Assembly (NCBI RefSeq): GCF_039535785.1
Contig: NZ_BAAAXV010000012.1
Span: forward strand, 310,001 to 374,000
Length of the DNA: 64,000 bases
DNA from: Nonomuraea helvata
Lineage (GTDB): Bacteria > Actinomycetota > Actinomycetes > Streptosporangiales > Streptosporangiaceae
Direction of reading: 5' to 3'
Shown here: piece by piece, positions 24,204 to 32,344 of the stretch
How positions within the stretch are numbered: position 1 is the stretch's first letter
Layout of the letters: each line of letters opens with the position of its first letter
Translations under genes and position numbers: made by a program
The notes under the pieces: model-generated
What the model was told of the DNA's origin: nothing
Databases searched by the model: none
Seen by the model: the letters and a program-made list of their open reading frames with translations, nothing else

Positions 24204-26969
24204 GTGACGAAGGAACCGACCGCGCCCGGCCCTCGCCCTCGATTAGCCCGATCCCGCAGGAGACGCAGGCTGCGACTGCGGGACTGGCGGGTGCGCGCGC
24301 GCCTGGTCGCGCTGATCGTCATCCCCACCGTGGTGGGCGTCGTGGTCGGCGCGCAGCAGGTCATCACCTCGTGGGCCGCGGCCGGCCAGTACCAGAACGT
24401 GCTGGACAAGGCTGTGCTCGGCGACTCCATCATCGAGCTGACCCACCGGCTCGCCCACGAACGCGACCTCGCGGTGCACTTCATCGCCGCCGGCCGCACG
24501 CCCGAGCGCGTAGAGCCGCTGCGCGAGGAGTTCGCCCCCGTCGACCAGGCGGCCGCCGCCGTCCGCGAGAAGGCCCGGGCGATCACCCCCGACCACGGGG
24601 AGGGCGCCTGGACCATCACCCAGCAGATGCTCAGCCGCCTGCCGGAGATCGCCGCCACCCGCGACACCGTGCTGAAGACCCAGCTGCTCGCCCTGCCCGC
24701 GCTGACGAAGTACTCCCAGATCATCAACGCCTTCGACCAGTTCCACGACCAGATCGGCCAGGGCGGCGACCAGGAGGCCCTGGCCAACAGCGTCCGGGCG
24801 CTGTCGGCCCTGTCCAAGGCGCACGACGCCGCCTCGCAGCAACGCGGCCTGCTCGCGGCGGTGGCCACCGTGGGCCGCTTCCAGAGCGGCGAGCTCGACC
24901 GGTTCATGGCCGCCCGCGCCCAGCAGGAGAGCGAGGTCGCCGTGTTCCGGTCGGTGGCCACGCTGGAGGAGCTGCAGACGTACGACGACACCGTCACCGG
25001 CACACTCGTGGACCGCGCCGAGGTGATCAGGCTGCGCGCGCTGGCCCAGGTCACCGAGGGCGGCCGCATCGACATCGACCCGGAGGGCGACGACGACGCC
25101 GACCGCTGGTTCGAGGCGATCAGCGGCACCGTCGACGGCATGTGGACGGTGCAGCGGCGCCTCGGCGAGTCGATCATCGTGCAGAGCCGCACGCTACAGG
25201 ACACCGCGCGCCACGAGGCGCTCCTGGCCGCGACCTACAGCCTGCTGCTGCTGCTCGCGGTCCTGATCGTCACCGCCATCATGGCCCGGTCGCTGGTCAG
25301 GCCCCTGCGCAGGCTGCGCACGGAGGCGCTGCACATCGCCGGCGTCCGCCTGCCCAGGACCGTGCGCACACTGCGCGAGACCGGAGACGCGTCCACCGTG
25401 CCCATCGTCCCCATCGGGGTCGACTCACTGGACGAGGTCGGTGAGGTCGCCCGGGCCTTCGACGAGATCCACTGCCAGGCCGTCCGGCTGGCCGGCGAGG
25501 AGTCCAGGCTGCGTGCCGACGTCAACGCCATGTTCGTCAGCCTGTCCAGGCGCAGCCAGACCCTGGTGCAGCGGCAGATCAAGCTCATCGACGGGCTGGA
25601 GCGGGGCGAGCAGGACGAGCGGCGCCTGGCCAGCCTGTTCACCCTCGACCACCTGGCCACACGCATGCGGCGCAACAATGAGAACCTGCTGCTGCTGGCC
25701 GGGCAGGCGCCTCCCCGCCGGTGGAACCGGCCGGTCAGCGTGGCCGACGTCGTACGCGCGTGCCTGTCAGAGGTGGAGAACTACGAACGGGTCCAGGCCA
25801 GGATCACCACCCGCAGCGCGGTCTCCGGGCAGGCGGTCAACGACATCATCCACCTGCTGGCCGAGCTGGTGGAGAACGCGCTGTCGTTCTCGCCGCAGAA
25901 CGCCCAGGTCGTCGTCGCCGCCGACGCCATCGACGGTGCCAGTGCGGGTGGCGGCATCATGCTGACCATCACTGACACCGGCATCGGCATGGTCCCCGAC
26001 GAGCTCGCGCAGGCCAACGAGCGCCTGTCCCGCGCGCCCACGGTGGACATCTCGGTCTCCCGCCGCATGGGCCTGTTCGTGGTCGCCCGCCTGGCCCACC
26101 GCCACGGCGTCCGCGTGCGGCTGAGCCGGAACGACGTCAGGGGCCTGACCGCGACGGTGTTCCTGCCGGAGGCGCTGCTTCAGCTGCCCGCCTACCCGAC
26201 GCCGGGCCCGGCCCCGTCCTTCGACCGGCCGTTCCCCGGGTCCTGGGACGCTCAGCCGCCGCGCCAGCGCACCCCGGACCTGGCCGACTGGCCGTCGTTC
26301 GCCACCGATTCGGAGAAGGTGACGGGCGGGTCCGGCTGGTACGACACGTTCGACACGCCTGGCGCGAGGGCGCGGTTCGACCTCCTGCGAGGCGGCATCC
26401 CCACCCCTGACGCCGCTTTCCGCGGCCCGATCGTCAACGGCTCGAGCCCGGGCGGCCACGTCAGCGGCGGTTTCCCTCTCTCCAACGGCCGCGCCCTCCC
26501 TGGCGATCCGGTCTCCGGCAGCCCTTACGGTCTGGCCGCCATGCCTGGTGACCCGCTCTCCGGCCCTCTGGACGGTCCGGCCGCCGGGTCCGCCGACGAC
26601 GGTTACCTGCCGATCTTCGCCGCGGTGGAGTCGGCCTGGTTCAACCGCGACAGATCCGACAGCGGCTGGGGCTCGCCCCAGGCCGACGCCGGGTGGAGCG
26701 CCGCCGAGGCCGCCGCCACCCCGGCCAACGACGGCACCACCGCCTCCGGCCTGCCCAAACGCGTGCCCAAGGCCAACCTGGTGCCCGGCAGCGCCGACAC
26801 CTCCTCGGTGCCCAAGGGCGTCGCCCCCATCCCGCAGGTCTCCCCCGAGGAGGTCCGCGACCGCATGGCCGGCTACCAGCGGGGCTTCCGAGCCGCACGC
26901 GACGAGATCGGCATGCGCAGCATTCCTCCCTTCACATCAGGGAGCACGTCCCGCGAGGAAGGCCCATGA
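24204..26969 (+). CDS. cvnA: conservon sensor kinase CvnA-like (NIT domain)
   Basis: A 921-residue membrane sensor. After TM1 (about 33-55), a nitrate/nitrite-sensing-like helical domain spans about 60-330, then TM2 (about 335-358), a HAMP region, a dimerisation segment (SLSRRSQTLVQRQIKLID) and a HATPase domain (ELVENALSFSP, TDTGIGM). The last 280 residues are Pro/Gly-rich and disordered, as in CvnA proteins. The start is GTG 24204 with GGGAG upstream. The stop overlaps cvnB. In conservons the complex resembles a eukaryote-like G-protein receptor system. Confidence 0.9.
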   Translation: MTKEPTAPGPRPRLARSRRRRRLRLRDWRVRARLVALIVIPTVVGVVVGAQQVITSWAAAGQYQNVLDKAVLGDSIIELTHRLAHERDLAVHFIAAGRTPERVEPLREEFAPVDQAAAAVREKARAITPDHGEGAWTITQQMLSRLPEIAATRDTVLKTQLLALPALTKYSQIINAFDQFHDQIGQGGDQEALANSVRALSALSKAHDAASQQRGLLAAVATVGRFQSGELDRFMAARAQQESEVAVFRSVATLEELQTYDDTVTGTLVDRAEVIRLRALAQVTEGGRIDIDPEGDDDADRWFEAISGTVDGMWTVQRRLGESIIVQSRTLQDTARHEALLAATYSLLLLLAVLIVTAIMARSLVRPLRRLRTEALHIAGVRLPRTVRTLRETGDASTVPIVPIGVDSLDEVGEVARAFDEIHCQAVRLAGEESRLRADVNAMFVSLSRRSQTLVQRQIKLIDGLERGEQDERRLASLFTLDHLATRMRRNNENLLLLAGQAPPRRWNRPVSVADVVRACLSEVENYERVQARITTRSAVSGQAVNDIIHLLAELVENALSFSPQNAQVVVAADAIDGASAGGGIMLTITDTGIGMVPDELAQANERLSRAPTVDISVSRRMGLFVVARLAHRHGVRVRLSRNDVRGLTATVFLPEALLQLPAYPTPGPAPSFDRPFPGSWDAQPPRQRTPDLADWPSFATDSEKVTGGSGWYDTFDTPGARARFDLLRGGIPTPDAAFRGPIVNGSSPGGHVSGGFPLSNGRALPGDPVSGSPYGLAAMPGDPLSGPLDGPAAGSADDGYLPIFAAVESAWFNRDRSDSGWGSPQADAGWSAAEAAATPANDGTTASGLPKRVPKANLVPGSADTSSVPKGVAPIPQVSPEEVRDRMAGYQRGFRAARDEIGMRSIPPFTSGSTSREEGP

Positions 26970-27364
26970 CCCGCAACAGCAACCTCGACTGGTTGATCAC
27001 CGACTTCGTCCGCTCCGTCCCCGGTGTGGCGCACGCCGCCGTCGTCTCCTCCGACGGGCTGCCCCTGGCCGTCTCGGCCGGATTCCCTCCCGGGCGCGCC
27101 AACCAGCTGGCCGCCGTCGCCTCGGGGCTGGCCAGCCTGACGCAGGGCGCGGCCTCGCTGTTCGGGGGCGGCCCCGTCGTCCAGACCGCCGTCGAGATGC
27201 AGCGCGGGCTCATGCTGAACGTCTCGATCAGTGACGGATCCTGCCTGGCCGTACTGGCCGCCCCGGACTGCGACATGGGCGTGGTGGCGTACCAGATGAC
27301 CCTCCTGGCCGACCGGGCCGGGCAGGTGCTCACCCCGGCGCTGCGCTCCCGGCAGATCAGGTGA
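26966..27364 (+). CDS. cvnB: roadblock/LC7 protein CvnB-like
   Basis: A 132-residue roadblock/LC7 fold protein (LDWLITDFVRSVPGVAHAAVVSSDGLPLAVS), the second conservon component, thought to help regulate the conservon GTPase. Its ATG overlaps the cvnA stop (ATGA), and cvnC follows after 6 bp. Length and sequence are typical. Confidence 0.92.
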   Translation: MTRNSNLDWLITDFVRSVPGVAHAAVVSSDGLPLAVSAGFPPGRANQLAAVASGLASLTQGAASLFGGGPVVQTAVEMQRGLMLNVSISDGSCLAVLAAPDCDMGVVAYQMTLLADRAGQVLTPALRSRQIR

Positions 27365-27370
27365 GCGCGC

Positions 27371-27766
27371 ATGACCGACCCCCGCGGGGGTGGCGGCTGG
27401 CAGCCGCCGTCCGACCCCGACGAGCAGGACCAGGAGTCGCCCGTCCGGCCGTACGCGGTGACCGGCGGGCGCACCGCGCCGCGCATCGAGCTGGCGATGG
27501 AGGCCCTGGTCTGCTCCGCTGACGCCCCGCCGCACGCCTTCGCCCTCATCACCCCCGAGTACGCCGCCATCAGCGAGCTGTGCCGGCAGGTCCGCTCGGT
27601 GGCCGAGGTGGCGGCGGTGCTGCGGATCCCGCTCGGCGTCGCCCGCGTGCTCATCGCCGACATGACGGCCGAGGGGCTCCTGCGGCTGCACCATCCGCGG
27701 CTGCCCGGCGGCCGGCCGGACCCCGGCCTGCTGGAACGGGTGCTCAGCGGCCTGCAACGGCTCTGA
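27371..27766 (+). CDS. cvnC: DUF742 protein CvnC-like
   Basis: A 131-residue DUF742 protein with a winged-helix-like core (EYAAISELCRQVRSVAEVAAVLRIPLGVARVLIADM) and the ending LLERVLSGLQRL, the third conservon component. A cvnD-type GTPase gene should follow, but the next gene is an unrelated SnoaL-like protein on the opposite strand. This conservon is therefore incomplete at this locus. Confidence 0.92.
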   Translation: MTDPRGGGGWQPPSDPDEQDQESPVRPYAVTGGRTAPRIELAMEALVCSADAPPHAFALITPEYAAISELCRQVRSVAEVAAVLRIPLGVARVLIADMTAEGLLRLHHPRLPGGRPDPGLLERVLSGLQRL

Positions 27767-27803
27767 ACCCGCCTGCTCCTCGACGATCCTGTTCTCGGCG
27801 GAT

Positions 27804-27833
27804 GGTCAGCCGGCGGGCGGTCAGCCGGCGGGC
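27804..27833. repeat. 15-bp tandem duplication at the SnoaL gene end
   Basis: GGTCAGCCGGCGGGC occurs twice head to tail (27804-27818 and 27819-27833). The stop codon of the SnoaL-like gene lies inside the second copy, so the first copy is untranslated. It looks like a recent slippage duplication. Confidence 0.6.
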
Positions 27834-28186
27834 GGGACGAACTCGGGCTGGTCGATGATGCGTAGCCAGCTCCCGTCCGGCTGGCGCCGTACGACCTGCG
27901 CCCGCGCGCCGGTCCCGTCCTTGGGCGGCGTCGAGGTGAGCGCGATGTCACCGAAGACCAGGGTCGGCAGCGGCTCCTCCGGCTCGAAGTGCGGCCGCCC
28001 GGCCAGCACCTTCTCCCACAGCTCGCGGATCGCCTCCCGGCCCACCGTCTGACTGCCGGGCGGGTAGGCCAGCACCGCGTCCTCCGCGTACAGCGCGGCG
28101 ACGCCGGCCGCGTCGCCGGCGTTGGACCGCTCGACGAACAGGCGTGTGATGTCCTCGGGCCGCATGGCCTTGGCGTACTCCGTCAT
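27821..28186 (-). CDS. SnoaL-like / NTF2-fold protein
   Basis: A 121-residue NTF2-like protein (EDITRLFVERSNAGDAAGVAALYAEDAVLAYP, QVVRRQPDGSWLRIIDQPEF). The fold serves isomerases, cyclases and small binding proteins; no specific activity can be assigned. GAGGAGG precedes the ATG. It diverges from a LysR regulator, which is the probable controller. Confidence 0.82.
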   Translation of the reverse strand: MTEYAKAMRPEDITRLFVERSNAGDAAGVAALYAEDAVLAYPPGSQTVGREAIRELWEKVLAGRPHFEPEEPLPTLVFGDIALTSTPPKDGTGARAQVVRRQPDGSWLRIIDQPEFVPPAG

Positions 28187-28264
28187 GGTTCCTCCTCAGG
28201 CGTTCACTGCGTCCAGCCTGCCGCCGCCTCGACTAGAAGTCCAACAGATGGTTCTCATGGGAAC

Positions 28265-28281
28265 TAGAATCAGCAGTCATG
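28265..28281 (+). promoter_or_regulatory. probable leaderless promoter of the LysR gene
   Basis: TAGAAT (28265-28270) lies 8 nt before the ATG at 28279, with no ribosome-binding site between. This fits a -10 element driving a leaderless transcript. Confidence 0.45.
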
Positions 28282-29160
28282 GAGCTGAGGCAGTTGGAGT
28301 ACTTCGTCGCGGTCGCCGAGGAGCAGAACTTCACGCGGGCCGCCGAGCGGGTGCACATCAGCCAGTCCGGCGTCAGCGCGCAGATCCGCCAGCTGGAGCG
28401 CGAGCTGGGGGCCGAGCTGTTCGACCGGTCGGGGCGCACTGCCACGCTGACGGTCGCGGGCAAGGCTGCGCTCGAGCACGCCAGGGCCGCGCTGGCCGCC
28501 GCGGGGGCGGTCGGCGAGGCGGTGGGCGAGGTCACCGACCTGATCCGAGGGCGGCTCACCCTCGGGATGGTGATCGGGTGCACGATCACGCCGCTGTTCG
28601 ACGCGCTCGCCGCCTTCCACGGGGCGCATCCCGGGGTGGAGATCAGCCTGCTGGAGGACAACTCCGACCGCCTCGTCGAAGCGGTCCGCGCCGGCACCCT
28701 CGACCTGGCCCTCGTCGGCACCGCCACCGCCGCCCTCGAAGGGCTGGAGGCGCTCACGATCATCAGCGAGCGCCTCGTCGTGACCGTCCCGCCCGGCCAT
28801 CCCCTGGCCGCGCTCCCCCAGGTCACCTTGCGCGACCTGAGCACGTACCCGATCGTGTGCATGCCGCCCGGCACCGGGCTGCGCGCCGTCTTTGACCAGG
28901 CGTGCGCCGCGCAGAGCCTCCGCCCTGTGATCGCCCTGCAGGCCAGCGCCGCCGACGCCATCGCCGACCTCGCCGCGCGCGGCGTCGCCGTCGGCATCCT
29001 CAGCGCCTCGATGGCCGACCGCCACGCCGACCGCCTCACCGCCCGCACCATCGCCGACGTCGAAGCCCCCGCCCTGGTCGCGCTGGTGTGGCGGGCCGGG
29101 CACCGCCCCGCCGTACGCGAACTGCTCGCGCACGCGCGCCGTGCCTTCGCGCTCGGTTGA
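28279..29160 (+). CDS. LysR-family transcriptional regulator
   Basis: A 293-residue regulator. The N-terminal winged helix (MELRQLEYFVAVAEEQNFTRA, HISQSGVSAQIRQLERELG) is followed by a LysR substrate domain (GRLTLGMVIGCTITPLFDAL, TGLRAVFDQAC). It probably controls the divergent SnoaL-like gene 92 bp away; the ligand is unknown. The following gene converges on it. Confidence 0.9.
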   Translation: MELRQLEYFVAVAEEQNFTRAAERVHISQSGVSAQIRQLERELGAELFDRSGRTATLTVAGKAALEHARAALAAAGAVGEAVGEVTDLIRGRLTLGMVIGCTITPLFDALAAFHGAHPGVEISLLEDNSDRLVEAVRAGTLDLALVGTATAALEGLEALTIISERLVVTVPPGHPLAALPQVTLRDLSTYPIVCMPPGTGLRAVFDQACAAQSLRPVIALQASAADAIADLAARGVAVGILSASMADRHADRLTARTIADVEAPALVALVWRAGHRPAVRELLAHARRAFALG

Positions 29161-29176
29161 GCCGGTGGTCCCGGAG

Positions 29177-30253
29177 TCACTTCATCGAGTCGAAAAGGCG
29201 CAGCGCCCCCTTGACGCCTTCGGGTGAGAAGAGGGCCGCCAGCCCGTCCGTGGTGAACCGGGCCCAGCGCGCCGCGCGGGGCAGCATGGCACTCTCGTAA
29301 GCGCGGACCGCCTCATCGATGTCGGCCGCGGCGGCGAGGGCGTCGGCCAGTTCGGCGCCCTCGAGCATGGCGAGGTTGGCGCCCACGCCGAGCGGTGGCA
29401 TCAGGTGCGCCGCGTCACCCAGCAGGGTGATGCCCGGGGTGTGCTCCCAGGAGTGGCCGACGGGCAGGGCGAACAGCGAGCGCGTGACGAACTCGTCGTC
29501 GACGTGCCGCAGGAGGTCGCGCAGGCTCTCCGCCCACCCGTCGAACAACGCCAGCACCTCCGGGACCGGCAGGTCCTGCGGGCCGCGGAAGGCGACGTAC
29601 ACGCGGATGCGGCCGTTGCTGCTGCGCTGCGCGAGCAGGGCCTTGTTCGGGCCGTACGCGGAGAAGCTGCCGTTGCCGACCAGGCGCCCCTGCTCGGGAT
29701 GGCGCGCCTCGTCGAAGCCGGTCTCGACGAAGGTGACGCCGGTGTAGGAGGGCACCTCCTTCGACAGGCTCGGACGTACCCGGGACCAGGCTCCGTCGGC
29801 GCCGACGACCAGGTCGAAGTCCTCGCCGGTGCCGTCGGGGAAGAGCACGCGGCCCTCGCCGGTGACCGCGTCCACGGGGCGGCCCCAGCGGACGGTGCCC
29901 TCGGCGAGCGAGTCGATGAGCAGGCCGCGCAGCTGACCCCGGTCGATCTCCGGCATGCTCTCGTCACCGTCGGCGGGCTCCTCGTGGCGCAGCATGGCGC
30001 CGGTCTCGTCGACGATCCGCCGCTCCTGCCCCTCCGGGCGGGCCAGGGCGCGGAACCGGTCGAGCAGGCCGGCCTTCTCGAGCGCCGTCTGTCCCGAGCC
30101 GGCGTGCATGTCGAGGGTGCCGCCCTGGGAGCGGGCGTCCGGGGACGGCTCGCGTTCGTAGACGGTGACGGGGAGCCCGTGCACCTGCAGGACCCGGGCG
30201 AGAGTGAGGCCGCCGAGCCCGGCTCCGACGACGGCGATGCGGGGAGAGGTCAT
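29177..30253 (-). CDS. FAD-dependent monooxygenase (TetX/PHBH-like)
   Basis: A 358-residue flavin monooxygenase. The FAD dinucleotide motif GAGLGGLTLARVL is at the N-terminus, the DG fingerprint in LVVGADGAWSRVR near 155, and the GD motif GDAAHLMPPLGVGANLAM near 290. The last resembles the TetX-like subgroup, but a tetracycline substrate is not shown. AAGGAG lies before the ATG at 30253. It diverges from a TetR gene with a shared palindrome. Confidence 0.88.
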   Translation of the reverse strand: MTSPRIAVVGAGLGGLTLARVLQVHGLPVTVYEREPSPDARSQGGTLDMHAGSGQTALEKAGLLDRFRALARPEGQERRIVDETGAMLRHEEPADGDESMPEIDRGQLRGLLIDSLAEGTVRWGRPVDAVTGEGRVLFPDGTGEDFDLVVGADGAWSRVRPSLSKEVPSYTGVTFVETGFDEARHPEQGRLVGNGSFSAYGPNKALLAQRSSNGRIRVYVAFRGPQDLPVPEVLALFDGWAESLRDLLRHVDDEFVTRSLFALPVGHSWEHTPGITLLGDAAHLMPPLGVGANLAMLEGAELADALAAAADIDEAVRAYESAMLPRAARWARFTTDGLAALFSPEGVKGALRLFDSMK

Positions 30254-30266
30254 GAGACGCTCCTTC

Positions 30267-30296
30267 GATACGGTGTATTTTACGATACAGCGTATC
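30267..30296. promoter_or_regulatory. TetR operator between monooxygenase and TetR genes
   Basis: A 30-bp imperfect palindrome: GATACG / CGTATC outer arms and TGTAT / ATACA inner arms around TTTACG. It lies 13 bp upstream of the monooxygenase start and 52 bp from the TetR start, the usual place for a shared TetR operator. Confidence 0.65.
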
Positions 30297-30348
30297 AGAG
30301 TGGACGTTGTATTCTCGGGTTGCAAGTCCTACTGGAAGGCGCGATGCG

Positions 30349-31056
30349 ATGACGGCACCACAGGAGCCGATGCTCATCTGGGAGCGGCCCGAGCCGCCGA
30401 GCCGGCCGGCGCCCAGCCCGCTGAGCAGGGAGCGGATCGTCCGCGCGGCCATCGACCTCGCCGACCGCGACGGGCTCGACGCGGTCTCCCTGCGCAAGGT
30501 CGCCGCCGCGCTCGACGCCGGCCCGATGCGGCTGTACGGCTACCTGTCCACCAAGGAAGAGCTGCTGGACCTGATGGTGGACGAGGTCTACGGCGAGATC
30601 GTCCCCTCCGGGCCCGCCGGAGACGACTGGCGGGCGGCATTGCGGGATCTGGCGCGCCGCACCAGGCAGGCCACCCTGCGCCACGAGTGGTTCGCCGACC
30701 TGCTGGGCGGGCGGCCGCAGCTCGGGCCCAACGCGCTGGCGTACCTCGAAGCCGCCCTGGCTAGTCTGGGCGACACTCCGCTCAGCGCCGTGGTCCAGGT
30801 CGTCAGCACCGTGAACGCGTACGTGCTCGGCGCGGTCAGACGCGAGGTCACCGAGCTGCGGGCCGAGCGGGCCACCGGCATGGACGAGCACGCGTGGCAC
30901 GTCGCCAAGGGGCCCTACCTCGTCCGGATGCTGGCCACCGGTCGCTACCCCGCGGTGGCCAGGTTCGTCCATGGCGCGGACGCCGAGCCCGACTTCGACG
31001 AGGGCCTGGAGCGCGTGCTCGACGGAGTGGCCCCGCTCGTCAGCGGCGGGCGATGA
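30349..31056 (+). CDS. TetR-family regulator (TetR_C type)
   Basis: A 235-residue repressor. The HTH region reads LSRERIVRAAIDLADRDG then DAVSLRKVAAALDAGPMRLYGYLSTKEELLDLMVD, with the longer N-terminus and C-terminal domain of the class that includes true TetR. It most likely represses the divergent monooxygenase gene. The start is ATG 30349 with GGAAGG upstream; an earlier in-frame start exists. The 3' end overlaps the convergent MerR gene by 17 bp. Confidence 0.88.
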   Translation: MTAPQEPMLIWERPEPPSRPAPSPLSRERIVRAAIDLADRDGLDAVSLRKVAAALDAGPMRLYGYLSTKEELLDLMVDEVYGEIVPSGPAGDDWRAALRDLARRTRQATLRHEWFADLLGGRPQLGPNALAYLEAALASLGDTPLSAVVQVVSTVNAYVLGAVRREVTELRAERATGMDEHAWHVAKGPYLVRMLATGRYPAVARFVHGADAEPDFDEGLERVLDGVAPLVSGGR

Positions 31057-31792
31057 GGCGCATCGCCTGCCGTACGACCTCGGCCTGGGCGGGCGCGAGC
31101 CCGTCGAGGAACGGCTCCATCATCCCCGGCTCCCAGTCGTGCAGGCCCGTGTGCGCCAGCAGGTGCTCCACGCTGTAGTCGGCGAGCATCGCGGCCAGCG
31201 GCGCCACCCTCGGATCGTCCGGCGAGGCGTCCGTCAGCTCGTCGAGCCGCCGGTAGAACTCGTGCCCGCGCGCCGTCACCTCCGGATCGGCGGCCAGCGA
31301 GCCGAACATCCCGAACGCCTGCTCCCGATCGGCGTCCGTCCCCATGCTGTCCATCAGCACCAGCAGGTCGCGATCCCAGGCCGCCGCCTTAGAGGCAGGC
31401 AGGTCCACCGCGCGCAGGAGAGCCACCAGCTCGGGCGAGGCCGTCTCGTCGGGGCCCAGCGTCCCGGTCCTGGCCCCCTCGAGCACCTCGGCCAGACGGG
31501 CACGGCGCAGCCGGATCTCGTGCTCCTGCCTGGCCAGATCCGCGTCGAGCTCGGCGAGGATCTCGGACAACGCCCTGGAGCGGTCGTCCGCGATCACGTC
31601 GCGCGCCTCCTCCAGGCTCAGCCCGAGCTCGACGAGGCGCCGGACGCGGGCCAGAGCGATCGCGTCGCGCACGCCGTACTCGCGGTAGCCGTTGGCCCGG
31701 CGCGGCGGCTCCGGCAGGATGCCCTGCTGGTGGTAGTGGCGCACGGTACGCGTGGACACCCCGAGCAGCGCGGCGAGCTCTCCGATTCGCAT
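31040..31792 (-). CDS. MerR-family transcriptional regulator
   Basis: A 250-residue MerR-type regulator. The HTH (MRIGELAALLGVSTRTVRHYHQQGILPEP) is followed by a coiled-coil helix and a roughly 140-residue C-terminal domain (EPGMMEPFLDGLAPAQAEVV) typical of actinobacterial members with unknown ligand. The ATG at 31792 has no ribosome-binding site; TATTGT lies 8 nt upstream on the minus strand (31806-31801), suggesting a leaderless transcript. It diverges from the leader ORF of the tRNA cluster. Confidence 0.87.
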   Translation of the reverse strand: MRIGELAALLGVSTRTVRHYHQQGILPEPPRRANGYREYGVRDAIALARVRRLVELGLSLEEARDVIADDRSRALSEILAELDADLARQEHEIRLRRARLAEVLEGARTGTLGPDETASPELVALLRAVDLPASKAAAWDRDLLVLMDSMGTDADREQAFGMFGSLAADPEVTARGHEFYRRLDELTDASPDDPRVAPLAAMLADYSVEHLLAHTGLHDWEPGMMEPFLDGLAPAQAEVVRQAMRLIARR

Positions 31793-31880
31793 ACTTCCGC
31801 ACAATAAATCATTGGCGTTGGCCGAGCCCCACCGGTTACCGTCAGGGTACGCCGGATGAACGAAAGGAAAGGGTCCCGCC

Positions 31881-31949
31881 ATGCGATTCGCAGCCGAACG
31901 CGCCTCCTGTCGCCGCGCGGCGGCGCTCGCCCGAAAAGCTTCTGGATGA
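31881..31949 (+). CDS. putative 22-residue leader peptide of tRNA cluster
   Basis: A short ORF starts at ATG 31881, 7 nt after AAGGG, and stops at TGA 31947. It encodes 8 Ala, 5 Arg, 1 Glu and 1 Cys, the four amino acids of the tRNA genes downstream. Codons include GAA, TGT, CGC-CGC and three consecutive GCG (31917-31925), which the downstream tRNAs could read. The last three codons form one arm of an antiterminator-like hairpin. Composition bias alone could explain many Ala and Arg codons, so the role is inference. Confidence 0.45.
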   Translation: MRFAAERASCRRAAALARKASG

Positions 31950-31974
31950 CTCTCGCGCACGAGCTTCCAGAGGC
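31938..31974 (+). promoter_or_regulatory. antiterminator-like hairpin
   Basis: Bases 31938-31946 can pair with 31966-31974 (9 pairs including one G-U, 19-nt loop). The right arm shares 31971-31974 with the terminator stem that follows, so the two structures exclude each other. The left arm coincides with the last three leader codons, where a ribosome at the stop codon would cover it. Confidence 0.45.
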
Positions 31975-32006
31975 CGCCGGACACCCACCGGACGGCCTTT
32001 TTCTTT
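31971..32006 (+). terminator. intrinsic terminator upstream of tRNA cluster
   Basis: The stem AGGCCGCCGG (31971-31980) pairs with 31988-31998 with a single bulged A and a 7-nt loop, followed by TTTTTCTTT. This is a textbook Rho-independent terminator, unusual in this GC-rich window. It lies between the leader ORF and the first tRNA gene. Confidence 0.8.
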
Positions 32007-32019
32007 CGAGCTTCTCCCC

Positions 32020-32090
32020 GGGCTGATGGTGAAAAGGCATCACACCTGCCTTGCAAGCAGGAGTTCAGGTTTCGAGATCCTGTCGGTCCA
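32020..32090 (+). tRNA. tRNA-Ala (TGC), divergent T arm
   Basis: A 71-nt cloverleaf with all acceptor pairs, the Ala identity pair G3-U70, perfect D and anticodon stems, anticodon TGC at 32052-32054, and discriminator A. The T arm is odd: positions 53 and 61 are T and T, and position 60 is A. The variable loop has 4 nt. CCA is not encoded. It may be a specialised or decaying tRNA. Confidence 0.7.
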
Positions 32091-32110
32091 CGTCAGAGCA
32101 TGTTCCCAAA

Positions 32111-32183
32111 GCCCCGTTGGTCTAGCGGTCAGGACGCCCGGCTTTCACCCGGGAAATCGCCGGTTCGAGTCCGGTACGGGGTA
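32111..32183 (+). tRNA. tRNA-Glu (TTC)
   Basis: A 73-nt cloverleaf. The acceptor stem GCCCCGT pairs with ACGGGGT (G1-U72 wobble), anticodon stem CCCGG/CCGGG carries loop CTTTCAC, and the T arm is GCCGG-TTCGAGT-CCGGT. Discriminator A; no encoded CCA. It looks fully functional. Confidence 0.93.
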
Positions 32184-32200
32184 CGAACTGTCTATTTCAT

Positions 32201-32275
32201 GGCCCTATAGCTCAATGGAGAGAGCGCCGGCCTACGAAGCCGGGTCTGTTGCAGGTTCGAATCCTGCTGGGGCCG
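32201..32275 (+). tRNA. tRNA-Arg (ACG)
   Basis: A 75-nt cloverleaf with acceptor GGCCCTA / TGGGGCC, D stem GCTC/GAGC, anticodon stem CCGGC/GCCGG with loop CTACGAA, and T arm GCAGG-TTCGAAT-CCTGC. Discriminator G fits Arg. The variable loop is 7 nt, slightly long. No encoded CCA. Confidence 0.92.
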
Positions 32276-32344
32276 CTGCCGATGTGGCGGTTTACTCCGT
32301 CCTCGCGCACTTCCGCCTCGACCTGACGGGGGCCGGGGCGGCTT

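Noticed and set aside
29177..30253. Tetracycline-inactivating TetX
   Set aside because: The GD motif resembles TetX-like enzymes, but overall features only support a generic FAD monooxygenase.
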